DNA from: Himantopus leucocephalus
Lineage: Eukaryota > Chordata > Aves > Charadriiformes > Recurvirostridae
Direction: 5' to 3'
DNA: 64,000 bases
NCBI GenBank assembly: GCA_003993805.1
Contig: RSEF01000001.1
Span: 146,859,580-146,923,579 of the forward strand
The position numbers and the translations under genes are program-made. The stretch's first letter is position 1. Each line of letters opens with the position of its first letter. The notes under the pieces were generated by a model. That model did no database searches, was not told where the DNA came from, and saw only the letters and a list, made by a program, of their open reading frames with translations. Of this stretch, positions 37,740 to 51,419 are shown piece after piece.

Positions 37740-40700
37740 GACTGTTATTATGTTATCATGCCCCTATGGAAATGCATGGTTTGGTTAGTGGTGCAGCCTT
37801 GGTCCTTGTTTCTCAAAAGTTAAAGAATAAAACTAGAGAAGAGCTGAAGAAGGGCAAGAGGGGTGATGAGAAATAAGCAATGGCTTCTACATGAAGAATG
37901 ACTTTGTAAGTTAGATCTCTTCAGCATAGTAAGGGAATGGCTGAGGGGAATATACTAGAGATCTGCACAATCACGGCCGAAGAATAAGGGGCAAAGCGTT
38001 ACATAAACCCATTTTCTTACACACTCCACTGGATACCTGCTTTTGATTGACATTGCAAACAGTTTATGGGCTAGGAAGCTTGGATCGGATTTAATTCAGT
38101 CAGTCTTAAGTTTTTACCTAACATTTTACATAATATGTAGCACCTGTAGGAGCTGCAGAGACTAATGCTACGCAACAGAATTATCCAGTGTTTAAATTTT
38201 GGTTTTCTGCCCATTTGATTAGCTCATATTTAAGCCATAAGCAAGTCTACTCTAGCTGAATCCAAAGAGCCACATATAGCAGAAAAAGGGAAAGGCATCT
38301 TATATCACAGCTAACCCAGTCTCTGAGGCTATCCGTGACTGCTATACATGACATAATCCTCCGTATTCTCTCATTTGTGCTAAAGACAAAAGCAGCAGCC
38401 TTACAGATCTATGGTTAGAAGATAATTTTATCTCTCTGCTTCTTTTTGAATTGTGCTGAGCGCATACATATCTACAATATGTCATGTCTCCAGTAAAGGC
38501 CATCAGGAGATGACCTTTAAATCCAGAAAGTGTTTTAGACTCCTTTATATTGTAGACATTTTTTTAAATATGATATAGACAATGCTGACCACAGAGGTAT
38601 CTGGCTGGTTTCATTTAATGCAGTGATTTGTGTCAGTTGCCGCTTTTACCTAGACTAAAATTAGGCAATGAACTAGCGCTCACTCACTTGACATATCTTT
38701 AATGTTCCTGGTAAATGCTGAACAGCAGGACATAGGCTACTTGCAGTTAGCCAGAAGGTCTCTTCTTTGTTCTCGCATCTGACTAATCTGGATTTGATAT
38801 CAAGGGAAATCATTTAAGTTATTCCATGTTGGAGAAAGAGAGCCTGTTTTAAGTAAAGGTAAGTGGGACAATTCAGTCAGATGGCAACTGAATACTATTA
38901 AATCCTATAAGCTGCAACACAAGATAGTATGAAGAGAGTTTCACTCTGAAAAACAATGAGACATTTTTATTCTAAATTATCACCAGTGATGAAGGAAACC
39001 ATTGTTAATTAACATCAGTAAATGTGATGCTAGCTTAGTCAAATCCACCAAGAATTTATATTTTTTTTTATATGAAGTGGAAATAGGAATTCTTCTGCAG
39101 AAAGAAAAGGAATGGTATAGAGAAACCCTCATAATAGGCATTAAAATATTTTCTGTGCAAGTTATTCGCTCTAGTGTAATGAGCTATATCCCAGTAACAC
39201 TCTTAGGAACTCAGCTCTGCAAGGGGCGACCTGATCACCAATGACAAGGACAGTTTTCTGCAAGTGTCAAAAACCATTAAGTACAAAAGGGATCACAGAA
39301 CATCTGCTGCCCCTAATGTCCTTACTCACACAACACCCCCACCAGCCTGGATTAATCTGAAAGCCTTCTCACTCCTTGGCTGTCTTCTAAGTTGTCATTA
39401 TGAGGAAGAGATGTTACTCTTTAAAACAGAAACAGGCTAGTAAACAGCATAGGAATAGGGGCAGTCTGAGTGCAGAAGAAAGAAACCAGTAACTTTGAGA
39501 AGGAAATGTTTTGCTTTTCCCATTTAAAAAAAGTCCAAATTTGCAACTGAGATGGCAGATGCCTTTGGGAATAAGAATTAAAGCCCAGCTGACATCCATC
39601 ACAGAAGGACCAGAGGTCCAGCTGCCAGCTCTGTGCATGGCACCGTCTGCTGCTTCCACCTTCAGCATGATTCACGATGCTTTGTAGCATTCTGGCAAGA
39701 CCAAGCAGAAGGTGGATTATCGCAGTGATGTTGGGTGAATGGTGGCTTTGATCACAGATATCCATAGTCCCAGTTTTTTTCCTCCTTCTGTTCCTTATGG
39801 CTTTATTGCCAGAAAAGAATAATCGTAGAAGTTCGTAGCCAGATGAGAATATTTATTTTCTTGCATAGGTAAATGTTGCTTAGCAGCTTTCAGACAGGAG
39901 CATTACTTTTTTGTTAAATGCAAAATCTGACCTCTGTGCTGTATGGTTCCTGTCTGTATCTCAGGGCTGGTTGTATCACCGGTTATTTTACCTTCCATTT
40001 GCACTCAGAAAATTGCCATTCAGAATGCTCAATGGCAGTAGGGAAAATATAAAAAAAATTTATACACCATCACCCCTCCCCACCCCACCACCACCCCAAT
40101 CCAGTGTGAAGGACTCCAAGGAAACATGCCGTTGTCATCTGGAATCACAGAGCATCACTGAATTGCTTCTTTGTGTGCCTGGGCTCTTTTAACCCTATAA
40201 ACTAAACTTTTCTCAAAAAAAGAAACCAAACCCCAAAACAAAAGAGGACTATTCATTCAGTGTGTTAAGTGTGCTGATGCTAAGCACAACTGTCAGAGAA
40301 ACTGGAGTTCCCGGGAGACAGGTTTCCATGGAGGTACTAGGGCTATTTGGGCCTTGCTTAGTCCTGTAAGTCCTTCTAGGCTTCTCCTTGTCTAGCAACA
40401 AAGCCAAGTACTGCTCCACAACACTGGGAAGTTTTCTGCACACTTAGAGCCAAACTGAGCTGAACTAGTGTCCTACTTCCCAGCAAAGGTCTCTCACACC
40501 TTCTGTTACCAGCTATTATTATTCTAAGGCCAAGTGTGCATTTGAGTTTTCTAGTAGGTACCCAGCCATTCTATGGTTATATGATCTTGTTCCAGGAAAT
40601 TTATTACTGCTACCTTGTGTTCTCTGCCATAAGCTGTAGCCTCCAGCGTGCTCTTCATATATGTATTTGGACATGGATAGTTTTTGTCCATCTTTATCAT

Positions 40701-43700
40701 ATTCAATGAAAGATAGACGTGTTACTAACATTCTGCATATATGGTGACAGCTTCTTTCTCCATAGACTCTTAGAGGGACTGAGTACTTCTACATTGCTTC
40801 TACAGGCAACTGTAAAGACTCTACCAGCTGCAGTAGTTTAACAGCCTTTTGGATTAGAGCAAACTACGAAAATTACAGCATTGACATCTAGTTATTCCAT
40901 ACTACTTCCTTTTACATTCTCAGTATAGGGCAGGATTAGGATCCTCCCAGCTGCAAAACAGCACGTAGGTCCACCTATCACTATTTAGAGTAATAGCACT
41001 GTCATGAGGTTTGAAAGGAATTTAATTCTTCAGCCATGTGAGATTACCATTCCTTTCACTCACTGTCTCAGGCTGTACAGTCATCTCTGAAGAACACATC
41101 CAGCTTCATTTGATGAGAACTCCTTGTGCTTTTTCCTCTACATGCAGAGTCATGCTCCAAGACATCCAGTTCTATAGGTCCCAAGAGCAACCGGTCTGAG
41201 GAAACACCAACTTCAACTTCCTTAATTCCTGGTGCTAACAAGAATTCTAGTGCTGTTTATTTTTTTCTGTTCATCTCACCATCACTTTCAAATGCCCAAT
41301 TTCTGATAATTTACTTGTTCCATAGAACATATTACAGACTTCCAATAGATAATCCATTTTACATTAATACACATCTATTTATTTTGCTTCTTTCTCAAAA
41401 AGTGAAACTTGGTACGTTAACAAGATTCAAAACATCTACATTTAAAATCATGTTCAGTCGTCAGAATTTAATGAGCTTTTCTACTCTCTGATCTATGTAT
41501 TGATTCCACCAACTCCTACAGCTTTGTTCACTTTCACATTTTCTCCCCCATTTTTCATAGTAGCAATTAAAAATGTATAAATCAGACTCTCTGTGAAATG
41601 GGAATATATTACATTCTTTTTTTTCTTTATCATATGATGAAGCAGAAGAAAGTCTGCGCTTGCCATAACAAGCTGTCTTGTGATTTACACCATTCTTGAG
41701 AAGCTCTTGTAGTGCAAATACTATTCATGTATTTGCATAATACCTACCACAGTCTAGCCACAGACTTGACACATGCTGTGAGTAAAGAAGACACGTCTCC
41801 CACACTGACTATGAAGGTACAGGATAGGAAGGTACCTTGCTAGTTTTCACATTAGGAATTTATCTACATTGCGAAAAGCTCCCATTCAGGTTCTTCCCAT
41901 CCAGGTTAAAAACTCTGCGCTCATTTGCAAAGACTGGTGAAACCTGGGCCTGCTGGATCTGCTTGGCTTCTAGGTATGTAGACACTTCATCTGCCACCCA
42001 TCCTGATGTCCACATGGAGCTGTGAGCTGCAGAGTGCAAGCACAGGCCATCACCAGTGTCCACCCAGCCCACAGCACTCACTGAAATGGCAGTTCATGGC
42101 CACTGACCACATGTTTAGGTAGCGTCCCCAATTTCCCTAGCCCCTCATGACTTGGAGCTGTTACAGTGCATAGGTGCAGTCTCAGACTATTTCATTCATG
42201 TATTCTGGCCCCAGAAGGATGAGGCAAGCTCCTCACACAGGTTCCTCAGAGGCATCCACTTCCTCTAAGAGACATTTATGGACAGGGTAAAACAGTGTCA
42301 GCCTCTCCCGAGGTCTGAGATCCTCTTCAGCCAGGAGCACTGGGGCTCAAATGGAGATCAGTATTCATCACAGCACAAGACATCTCAAGAAAGCCAAGTG
42401 GGATACTTCCCTTGCCCTCTGTGGTCTAATACATCTTTCTCAGTCCTAATAATAGGGTCTTTGCACTCATGAGGATGAACTCACGTGGTCAGTGAAGGGC
42501 AGAATCACCTGGATATTAATGGGAGGAGGTGCTTCCCAAAACAGCCATTCCACCTCTGGGCCAGTTCAGTCCTGAGTCTCAAAGATGATGCCTCAAAGTT
42601 GAGCCCCAAAGAATGAAACTGGAAACTCAGCTCAGCATTCCTGTGGATACTCAAAATCACAGACACGAAGAGATTATTTTGGCACACTACTGTTTACCCC
42701 TACACTCACCTCTGGTAACCTCTCAATTCCACTAGTGATAACTACCTGTCTTTCTTTCCATGTCATAATGACTAAAATTCTTAACTTTTCTTCCTTTGCT
42801 AACATCCTTCGCTGCTCCAAAGGTGCCAATCATGCTTTTCTCTCAAATTTTATATGGATTAACATAATTAACTTAAACCCAATTGTTCCCAGTTTGCTCT
42901 TCACTAGAAGTGTGATGCTGCTCCTCCTTCAGAGCTCAAGAAGGGCTGTTGTGTCCAAAAGCTTGTGTGTTTCTGCAAATCCTGTCAGCTGGGGAAAAAA
43001 ATACTACCTGTCTCTTCAAACTTTGCCTCCATAAAGCCCTAAAAGTATTTCAGTAACGTGATATTTACACAGCTGACCCTTTAAGTGACTGTTCTAGCTC
43101 GGTCTCTGAACACCTTCTCCTCTTGGCTATTTCACCTTGCTACAAGTGTATCAAAGTACAGTGCAGGAAGCTTGTGTTGACAAAAGCAATGACAAAGGCT
43201 AAAGCAGCTTGTAAGATGGGTGTTCTAAGGTGGGAGCTGTTTAAGAAAGAAAAAAAAAGGAGAATTTGAAGAATTTGTCCCACAGCACCCCGCAGCAAAA
43301 TTCCCAGAAAGACTCAGCTGTGTGTTTCACTCAGGAACTGGGCATACACCCCACAAGCACCAATTCTGCACAAGTGTGTCAGGTATCGCGTGGGTACAGA
43401 CAAGCTGTCTCCATACACATTGCAAGCAGCAATGGGGACGGGCAGGGGATAAGTTATAAAGTTTAAGGTTTGTCAACAGAGGAATAGATCTATAATTATA
43501 CAAGTACAGCCTAAGAAATGATTACCTAAGTAGTCCAGAAAATGGCAAGACTATGTTTTCTTTCAGGTCAATAGAATATAGAAGGGTGTGTGGTTGTTGG
43601 TAATAGCAGCACTCATTATTATGGGACTAACTTTTCTTTCAGTAGCTGTGAGAAAATAATGTAATAAGGAAAAGATGTTAAATTGTGGATGCAGGTGCTA

Positions 43701-46700
43701 AACTCAATAATGGAATTAAAAATTATTATAGATGTGTATTTAACACAAATTTGTAGTGACAGACAGGATACTGTTATCTGCCCCTAAGGCTCGTCCTGGT
43801 GTCTGTGGCATGTGTGAAGGCACAAGTAGAAGTGAGGAAAGAAGAAGCATTTCCACTGTAGTCAAGGTTGGTTCATTCTGAGTTGGGTCTGCAGAACGCC
43901 GTCAAATGTCTTAGTAGGGGATGAATGGGGATACATGTTCAAAACCACTACATTTGGCAAACTGTTTGAAAAGCTAAGTTTACACAATCAAAGCTGCCTG
44001 AAGCATAGTAGCAGATGGCATTACAGACAGATGCTAGGAAAAAATGTTATTTTCTGCAAACATACATAAGCACTGAAAAGCTGTTTAGATGAAAAGGTTA
44101 CTCCCTCATGCACTAGTTGCTAGCTGCTTTTTCAAAAACAGGGGCACAAATTTAAACTTTTCTTTTTCCTTGACAAATGGAAAAGACAAAATAAAGCCGT
44201 ATTTTAATTTATGCACTCAAAGGGGGTATTAAGAGAGAAAAACAAACAAATTGGTTTTGAGTTCCATCTTAGTTTCTGTCTCTTTTTTTTAACCTTAAAA
44301 CATTGTAGTAGGAAGAAACACAGCCTTCCCAAGTTTAACAGTGCTAGCTTATGCCTTTGTTGAAGACTGCCAAGTATGTGAACACAGAGTAGAACTCTAA
44401 CATTGCAGAATATTTCTCATTTTAGGAAACAACTCCATCTGCTAAAGAACTTTATTTACACGTATAGCTGTTCATTGTTTCTCTCCTGAAACAAATCTTG
44501 CGATTAAAATCATACTGAAATGAGAGTCAAAATTTTCCACAGAATTAAATTCAGAATGCTTTTAGCCCAAAGTACCAAATCTATTTTTTAAAAGTTGAAA
44601 CACCTTAACAATGGCATATTATACATCTATAACTATGTTAATGTGGTGTGTATTTCAAGTTTATTGACATACAGTATACTTTACAGCATATATACTTTTT
44701 TCATTGAAAATGAAGTTGAAACGGATTTATTTCCAAAACTATGTTATTGAAATCCCTGTGAAATACTCTTGATTTAACAATCTTCATTTTCTGATGGAAG
44801 ATGGTCCCATAATGCTGTTGGCTGGACAAGATGAATACTTAATTGCAGTAATTCCATGGGGTTTTTCACAGCCTCACGTAAAGACATCAACTTTTCTCCT
44901 CGGGTCCCCTTTGTCCCAAACCAGACAAAAAAACACACAAAAGAAAAAAAAAAGAGAGAGTATAGACACAAATTGATTTAACATCAACCTATACAGCTAT
45001 CCAACCTCCATTCAGGCAGCAGGTGATTTTTAAAAGTAATTCCTCCCATGAAATATATCTTTGACCTTCAGAAGAAACCACTGCTGTGTTTAGCAGCTAT
45101 GTCTTTAAATACACTTATAACTGGAGAGCACAATGTTTTAGAGGAAACTCATGAAAGTCTGGCCCACGCACTTTTAGGATCTTGAGGGTGCAAGCTTTCC
45201 CCTCTTGCTAACTTCTGCTCTCTGTGAACAATCAGTTATTGGCTAAAGGCTGTTCAGTGACAGAAAGCCATCATGCATGTTTTAGTTTGTTTTTCAAGCT
45301 TGCCATTTTAAAACAGAACGATGAAAATACTCTGCCAAGTTCTTCCTGATTTTAACACAAGCTAAAGGAGTACAGTTGAGTTTTCCACAAAGTAACTAGG
45401 CAATTCAATTATAAAATGTATTAATTGCATTTTCTAGTCACAGTAAGTAGGAGAGATAAAGTAAAAACTTTAAGCAAGCTTAATACACGGTTAGGAAAGA
45501 CAGAGGATAATAGTGTTTCTCATTAGTAAAGGGTATAACCATTTAGGGAATTAAGCTTTTTGTTACAGCAGAAAAATCAGACTGACCTTCACATTCATCT
45601 ACTCTATTGGTATATTTTAGTATTTTTCTTCTGAATACCTCTGCAAAAAGGAAATTTAAGGTAGTTTCAACATATGTGGGCAGTTTTAAATGGTCATTCC
45701 ATCAGTCAGTGCCTCTTACTCTGTTAGAAATTGACAGGAGATAAACTGGTCTTAAATCTTTCAGGGGTAAACTTTTCTAAGCAATGGTCCAGAGGAATCA
45801 ATCCCAGTAAAATTAAGCAGAGAAATGCATGAGATCTACTCATTCTTGGAGAGAAGCAAGCCTTCTGGTTAATATGTGAAAGATGATTCAGAAATATAAA
45901 ATACATTTTTAGAGCAAGTGACTTATGCATGTCAAAAGTATAGTTCTTGAGAAGAGCTATGAATTAAATGACAAACAACCATAAATTCAGTGTTAAAGTA
46001 TCAATACGCATTTTTGTTAATTTACCTTAAGATATGTAGCAGCATATCAGACGCAGGTATTTAAGGTACATATTTTAGCAAGTCTATGGCAGATGTTTGG
46101 TTTTCATAAACCAAGCATATGGCTTACATTTAAAGTAAAGCAGGTGCACCTCATGCACAGACTAATTATACTGCAAAGCAAAACCAGCATGTTCCCCTAC
46201 ACAGAATTACCAAAGCCATCATCCTTGAACTAGATCTGGCTACTTAATAGTGTTCATTAGTTGGGAACAGTTCCCAGAGCAGTCTATTAAGGCCATTTCC
46301 AAACCACCTTGTCCTAGATTAGGAAGGAAAATTAGCACATATCCAAACAAAAACTGCAACAACCTTTTCTGTTCACAGAAGAAAAATGAAATGAACACAC
46401 TTGAATTTTCTCATACATGACATGAGGACACAATCCAAAAAGAAAACAACAGCTTCATTGCCCATGGGCTGTTCTGTAATGAAGAGTTCCTTCTTTTGGT
46501 TCTGTCAAATAGAGAACCTCAGCATAATCAGTCTGCCACTGACAGTGTCAGTGTAAGAATTAGAAGGAACAGTAGAGAAAATATGTTTAAATGTATTTTC
46601 ATGAATAAAGGTGATTAAGTCACTTGATCAGTTTTGGTAACACAGTTTACCCGCTTTCAGGGAACATCTGTATGAGCAATCTCCACTTCAAGCAATCCTT

Positions 46701-47600
46701 CTGAAGTGCAAAGGAACACCTTTCAGTTTCTAAGCCCAACTTACATCTATATGAGTGCTCACTCACAAAGCATCCATGCTTTGATGTGCTCAAGCTTCCT
46801 CTCCTCCGGGCCACGAGACATGTAGGGCCAGGAGCAAGTTTTCAGAGCAAATGTGGTAAGAATAAGTCATATGCTGAAAGGCACACTCAAAATGCTATGT
46901 AAAACACGATCATTTTTCATATTAGCACCTATGGCACAGTTACAGGAAATCTTCTCTAACCTACAGCATACATTCTATGAATACGTATACATAAACTTCC
47001 CTTCTCTCCTCTCTGCCCTGTCCTCTCAACCACAGGGGCGATTTAGACAGAAATCTTTCAAATAGACATAGGACTTCTGGCGCCAGTCAAGCACCCCTAG
47101 CTTTTCACTTGGCCTACAACTTCTATCTAAAAGGTACATGTGTCCTGTAGGATCCATGACTTACCTGCAGCCTTATGAATGTCACAGGTGCCCCAAGGCA
47201 TCTCAAAAAGTACTAGACGCTGATGCATAAGCACCTGAATATTACCCCATGATTTGCAAGGTAAAAATCTCAAGAGTAACGTGAGAATGCTTTCTTGCAG
47301 GAACATAATCTTTGGGGTTTGGTTCCTCTCACTAATTGTTTCATACTTTCATCTATTAGAGTATTCCTTGGCCAGGAGGGGGAAAAAAAAGGCAATGGTG
47401 ATAGACATCCTCCATTTCTAAGGCCTTTGAGAACAGAATTTCTAGTACAGACTGGAGAAGCCTCAGAGCAGCTCTTTCCAAGTTGCACCCAGCTGCAGTT
47501 GTGCCAAAGGACTGCCATCCTGCACACAAGTATTGTCAGAGTACAGAAACACCCTACATGGACTTCCTTTCTTTTAAGCCAACAGTGCAGTATTTCCCAT
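37740..47600. other. Unique sequence, nothing recognised
   Basis: Nearly 10 kb without a mobile element or gene that I can support. A C-rich tract lies at about 40070-40099. An AATAAA read on the minus strand lies near 44663 in an AT-rich stretch, which could mark a transcript end but has no other support. Open frames are all below about 125 codons and unrecognised. Confidence 0.4.
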
Positions 47601-47851
47601 ATTATGATGCTGGTTGCGACCAGAAACAGTACTGACAGCTTCCAGAAGGAGCCAAGACAAATGACAGCAGCTTGAATTACGGAACAAAAATCACAAGAGG
47701 GGGAAAGTGTAACTGAAGGTTCCCNTTATTATGATGCTGGTTACGACCAGAAACGGTACTGACAGCTTCCAGAAGGAGCCAAGACAAATAACAGCAGCTT
47801 GAATTATGGAACAAAAATCACAAGAGGGGGAAAGTGTAACTGAAGGTTCCC
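47601..47851. repeat. Direct duplication around a single N at 47725 (probable assembly artefact)
   Basis: Bases 47601-47724 and 47728-47851 are copies of one 124-bp sequence with four differences by my count, joined at the N. Confidence 0.85.
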
Positions 47852-50109
47852 CCTGATACTCTAAATGGATCCCTAGAAACAGGAACAAAACACTGCTTGT
47901 AGCAACATTGCGAGTATCATAAGGAAAACTGCTTAAAATAAGTGTCCCAGAATTTACTCCTATAACCTTGCTCTTTGCAAAATTACTGCTTGCTGATAGG
48001 ACATCTCTGGTCCTGGATCCTCTTTCCTCTAGATCCATCTGTTAAAGAAAGATTTAATTTATTTAGGCATTGTAATCAATGGTAAGTAAAAGTATGAAAA
48101 AATGATAGCCTAGAGTTCATAAAAGAGGATGGTATTTTTTCAGCTAAAGACCTTACTCAACAAACTAGTAAAACATTTTTTTAAAACTTCAATAGTCATT
48201 TAAGCTGCATTTCTATAAAATATGTGCTCTAGTGATAATTGTAACATACAAACCTACCTGTATACCCCAATGAGCCAAACTGTTAGAAAAGTGATGGATT
48301 GTGTTTACTGTGGGACTAATTTTCCAGGTCGCGTTTGCACTGTACCCTTCCTGCAACAGTGAATTATGAAAGCATTTAGCTCGATATTTTGAAATTAATT
48401 TGCTCATGCCAAGTAGCACTGTGAATACAGATAATATTAATCAAGTATCCATTCAAGCGGCAGCCTGTCAAGACAGATAGAGCTCATCGCTATATTGTTT
48501 TGCTGAATGTGCATACATACACTTATGATTTCATCAGAGCTGTCAAATTACGTCAGCTTTAGAATTTGGAGTATTTCCTGGCTTCAAGTTGCCAACATCA
48601 GAGCTTTCTTCCTCCTTCATGCTGCTTTCTCAATTTTATTACCTTATCTGCTTCATATTTGTTTGATAGCAGTAGGAAGAGACTGTCATGTCTTTGTTCA
48701 ATTCTTTCTTTAATGGTTCATTCAAAAGAGAAATGGAATGTACACAGAGAAATAAATGTGGCTGTTGATTACTTTCTAAATTTCTCTAGAAATATGATGT
48801 TTTCTTAAGCTTTGGCTGAGAAAAAAACCCACATTTGCTTATAGTAGTATAGTTTCCTCCCTCAATTTCGCTGTCAATAGGCTAACCTCTCAATTCAAAA
48901 AACTGTTTGGAAGGTTCACGTATGTGTAAGTTTGAAGCCAATTCCATATTAGGCTTTCCTGCCAACACTAGGAGGAATATATCTTCTTGCCTGTTAATTG
49001 AAATGGTGGCTTAGCATTTTGGACATCTGTTCTCCAAGAGTAGGGTGTGTACAGCAATAACCACAGTAACCAGAGACCTTAGTGAGCAGTACCCCAAAAA
49101 AATGTAATTTGGAATAAAGTCCTGGCCCAACTCTTATGCACCCATTTTGTGAGGGCAAGTGCCTCATTCTAAACATTCTGAAGGTCGCTGCTTAAAAACA
49201 TGAATGACAGATCATTTTTCTTTCTGGTATCAGGCCATCAGAAAATACAGGAACACTCATCTCTGACTGGGAATTGGACTTGACGTAGCCTGACCCTTCA
49301 CACTGTGACTTTACAAAGCAGTCATGAAGCAAATTGTACATGCAACATGGCAGAGCAAACTCACCGCAGTAACAAAGTGCCAAGTACTTAAAACATTAGT
49401 ACTAATGTGAATTAGCTGAGTGTGAGTGTTCGCTCTCAAAGCTTTAGCAGAAGGAATATTTTAAATTGTTGCAAATGTTCAGCCCAAAATAAGGCAACAA
49501 GAATGAGTCTAGAAGACAGAAAAGCTCAAAAAAAGTAATTTTAACAAAACCAAAGATATTGGAGAAAGCAATTGTAAGTTATTTCTTAGGGGTCATCCTT
49601 TATTAATATTCACACACCATAATCCATTGGAACAACTACTTTCCCATTCACACTTAAATTATACTCTGTATTTCTGCCTACAAACTATTCCTGATTCTTT
49701 TCTGTTCCCTTCAATTTTTTCCTTTCTTGAAACTTGCCTCTTAATCAATGTATTCATGGGTGTAAACATTCCAATATCACTGTGAACTATGGTTTTACTT
49801 TTGGTTGTTGTTGTTTTGAAACATTCATCTCTAAAATTCGTGCTTGGGCAAGAAACTTGGATGTAGAAAGTAGAAAACAAATAAAAACTGGAAAAAAAAG
49901 GGGGCAGGAGGCATTCCTGTGGGTGGGGTGGGGGGAATCCTGAGAGGCTGACATGGGATCCTGGGCTGTGGGCAGGGTTGTGGGAGCCCAAAGAGGGTGG
50001 ACAGGGGCCCAGTTATTCCTGCCCTGTGAAATATCTAGAAAACTTATCCTTTGATATACCTTTAAATTGTTGTAATCCACGATTCAGATTGTATTTTAAA
50101 TGAAGCACT
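47852..50109. other. Unique sequence; G-rich patch at the right
   Basis: Ordinary AT-rich DNA up to about 49890. The stretch 49897-50010 is G-rich on the plus strand, with clustered G-runs around gtgggtggggtgggggg. It might form a G-quadruplex, but I see no promoter or gene attached. Confidence 0.4.
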
Positions 50110-50304
50110 GTAGCAGGAACCACTCAAAGTGGTAGAGAATGAGCCTCACAAGAAGCTGAGCAAGTGCAGCAGTGAGCCAACCTGAGTTGGCTTTAGTGCC
50201 CAACAACACACTGCGACTCCTGCCCCCAGTGACCACTGTAACAGGTGGAGCCCAAGGCATGGACTAAATGAGCTCAATGGACATTTTATGAACATTTTAT
50301 GGAC
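50110..50304 (+). repeat. Possible dispersed-repeat fragment of uncertain class
   Basis: The text (aaccactcaaagtggtagag ... ggtggagcccaaggcatgg) resembles a dispersed bird repeat I associate with endogenous retrovirus sequence, but I cannot name it with confidence. It ends in an 11-bp pattern, gRacattttat, repeated about three times (50279-50311), and runs into the CR1 copy. It may equally be unique DNA. Confidence 0.3.
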
Positions 50305-50391
50305 ATTTTTACACCATTTCCCACAGCATTCTCCTGGATAACATGGCTGCTCATGGCTTGGAGGGGCATACTCTTTGCTGGGTAAAAAAAA

Positions 50392-51108
50392 TTGCTGACT
50401 TGCCGGGCCCAAAGATTGATGGAGAATGGAGTTAAATCCAGTTGGTGGCCAGTCACTAGTGGAGTTCCCCAGGGCTCAGTACTGGGGCCAGTTCTGTTTA
50501 ATATCTATATCAATGATCTGGACGAGGGGATCAAGTGCACCCTCAGTAAGTTTGAAGATGACACCGAGTTAGGCAGCAGTGTTGACCTACTTGAGGATAG
50601 AAAGGCTCTACAAAGGGATCTGGACAGGCTGGATCGATGGGCCAAGGCCAATGGTATGAGGTTCAACAAGGCCAAGTGCTGGGTCCTGCACTGGGGTCGC
50701 AACAACACCATGCAGCGCTACAGGCTTGGGGAAGAGTGGCTGGAAATCTGCCTGGCAGAAAAGGACCTGGGGGTGTTGATCAACAACCAGATGAATATGA
50801 CCCAGCAGCATGTCCAGGTGGCCAAGAAGGCAAACAGCATCCTGGCTTGCATCAGGAATAGTGTGGCCAGCAGGACTAGGGAACTGATTTTCCCCCTGTA
50901 CTCAGCACTGGTGAGGCTGCACCTCGAATATTGTGTTCAGTTTTGGGCATCTCACNCTGATTTTCCCCCTGTACTCAGCACTGGTGAGGCTGCACCTCGA
51001 ATATTGTGTTCAGTTTTGGGCATCTCACTACAGGAGGGATATGGAGGTTCTGGAGCACGTGCAAAGAAGGGCAACAAAGCTGGTGAGGAGTCTAGAGCAC
51101 AAGTCTGA
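50392..51108 (+). pseudogene. CR1 ORF2 reverse-transcriptase fragment
   Basis: In the intact element this region encodes the reverse transcriptase that copies CR1 RNA at a nicked chromosomal target. Here the frame stays open for 238 codons, but its start is an internal Met, not the ORF2 start. The catalytic box, normally FADD in this family, reads FEDD. The domain is cut at the 5' side. From the N at 50956 onward the frame re-reads the duplicated 72 bp in another phase, so the C-terminal residues are an artefact. The real frame continues past 51028 in another phase (KKRRLRGDL). It is a dead retrotransposon fragment, not a host gene. Confidence 0.9.
50884..51028. repeat. Direct duplication around a single N at 50956 (probable assembly artefact)
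   Basis: Bases 50884-50955 and 50957-51028 look identical over 72 bp, with the N between them. It lies inside a CR1 open frame and shifts it. The identity and the N argue for an unmerged contig overlap rather than a real tandem duplication. Confidence 0.9.
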
Positions 51109-51174
51109 TGAGGAGCAGCTGAGGGAACTTGGGTTGTTTTGCCTGAAGAAAAGGAGGCTGAGGGGAGACCTTAT

Positions 51175-51274
51175 NNNNNNNNNNNNNNNNNNNNNNNNNN
51201 NNNNNNNNNNNNNNNNNNNNNNNNNNNNNNNNNNNNNNNNNNNNNNNNNNNNNNNNNNNNNNNNNNNNNNNNNN
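51175..51274. other. Assembly gap, 100 N, between two convergent CR1 copies
   Basis: A 100-N placeholder. Both flanks are CR1 sequence pointing toward the gap, so the missing DNA should include both 3' ends or a junction between them. An inverted-repeat structure is a plausible reason for assembly failure. Confidence 0.95.
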
Positions 51275-51419
51275 TCTAGTTCCAACCCCCCTGCCATGGG
51301 CAGGGACACCTTCCATTTCACCAGTTTGCTCAAAGACCCATCCAGCCTGGCTTTGAACACCTATAGGGATGGGAAATCTGCAGCTTCTCTGGGCAACCTG
51401 TTCCAGTGCCTCACCACCC

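Larger units (their letters stand above)
50305..51174 (+). mobile_element. CR1 LINE, reverse-transcriptase part, plus strand
   Basis: This is a CR1 copy truncated at its 5' side. It begins inside the ORF2 reverse transcriptase and reaches the end of ORF2, where the 100-N gap cuts it off. The conserved [15 protein letters not shown] block is clear, as are later ORF2 blocks ([17 protein letters not shown]). It contains the single-N duplication at 50884-51028, so the apparent length is inflated by about 73 bp. Its 3' end with the octamer tail is not seen. Confidence 0.95.

Noticed and set aside
50392..51108. A host gene encoding a 238-residue protein
   Set aside because: It is CR1 reverse transcriptase with a degraded catalytic box, and its end is produced by the single-N duplication.
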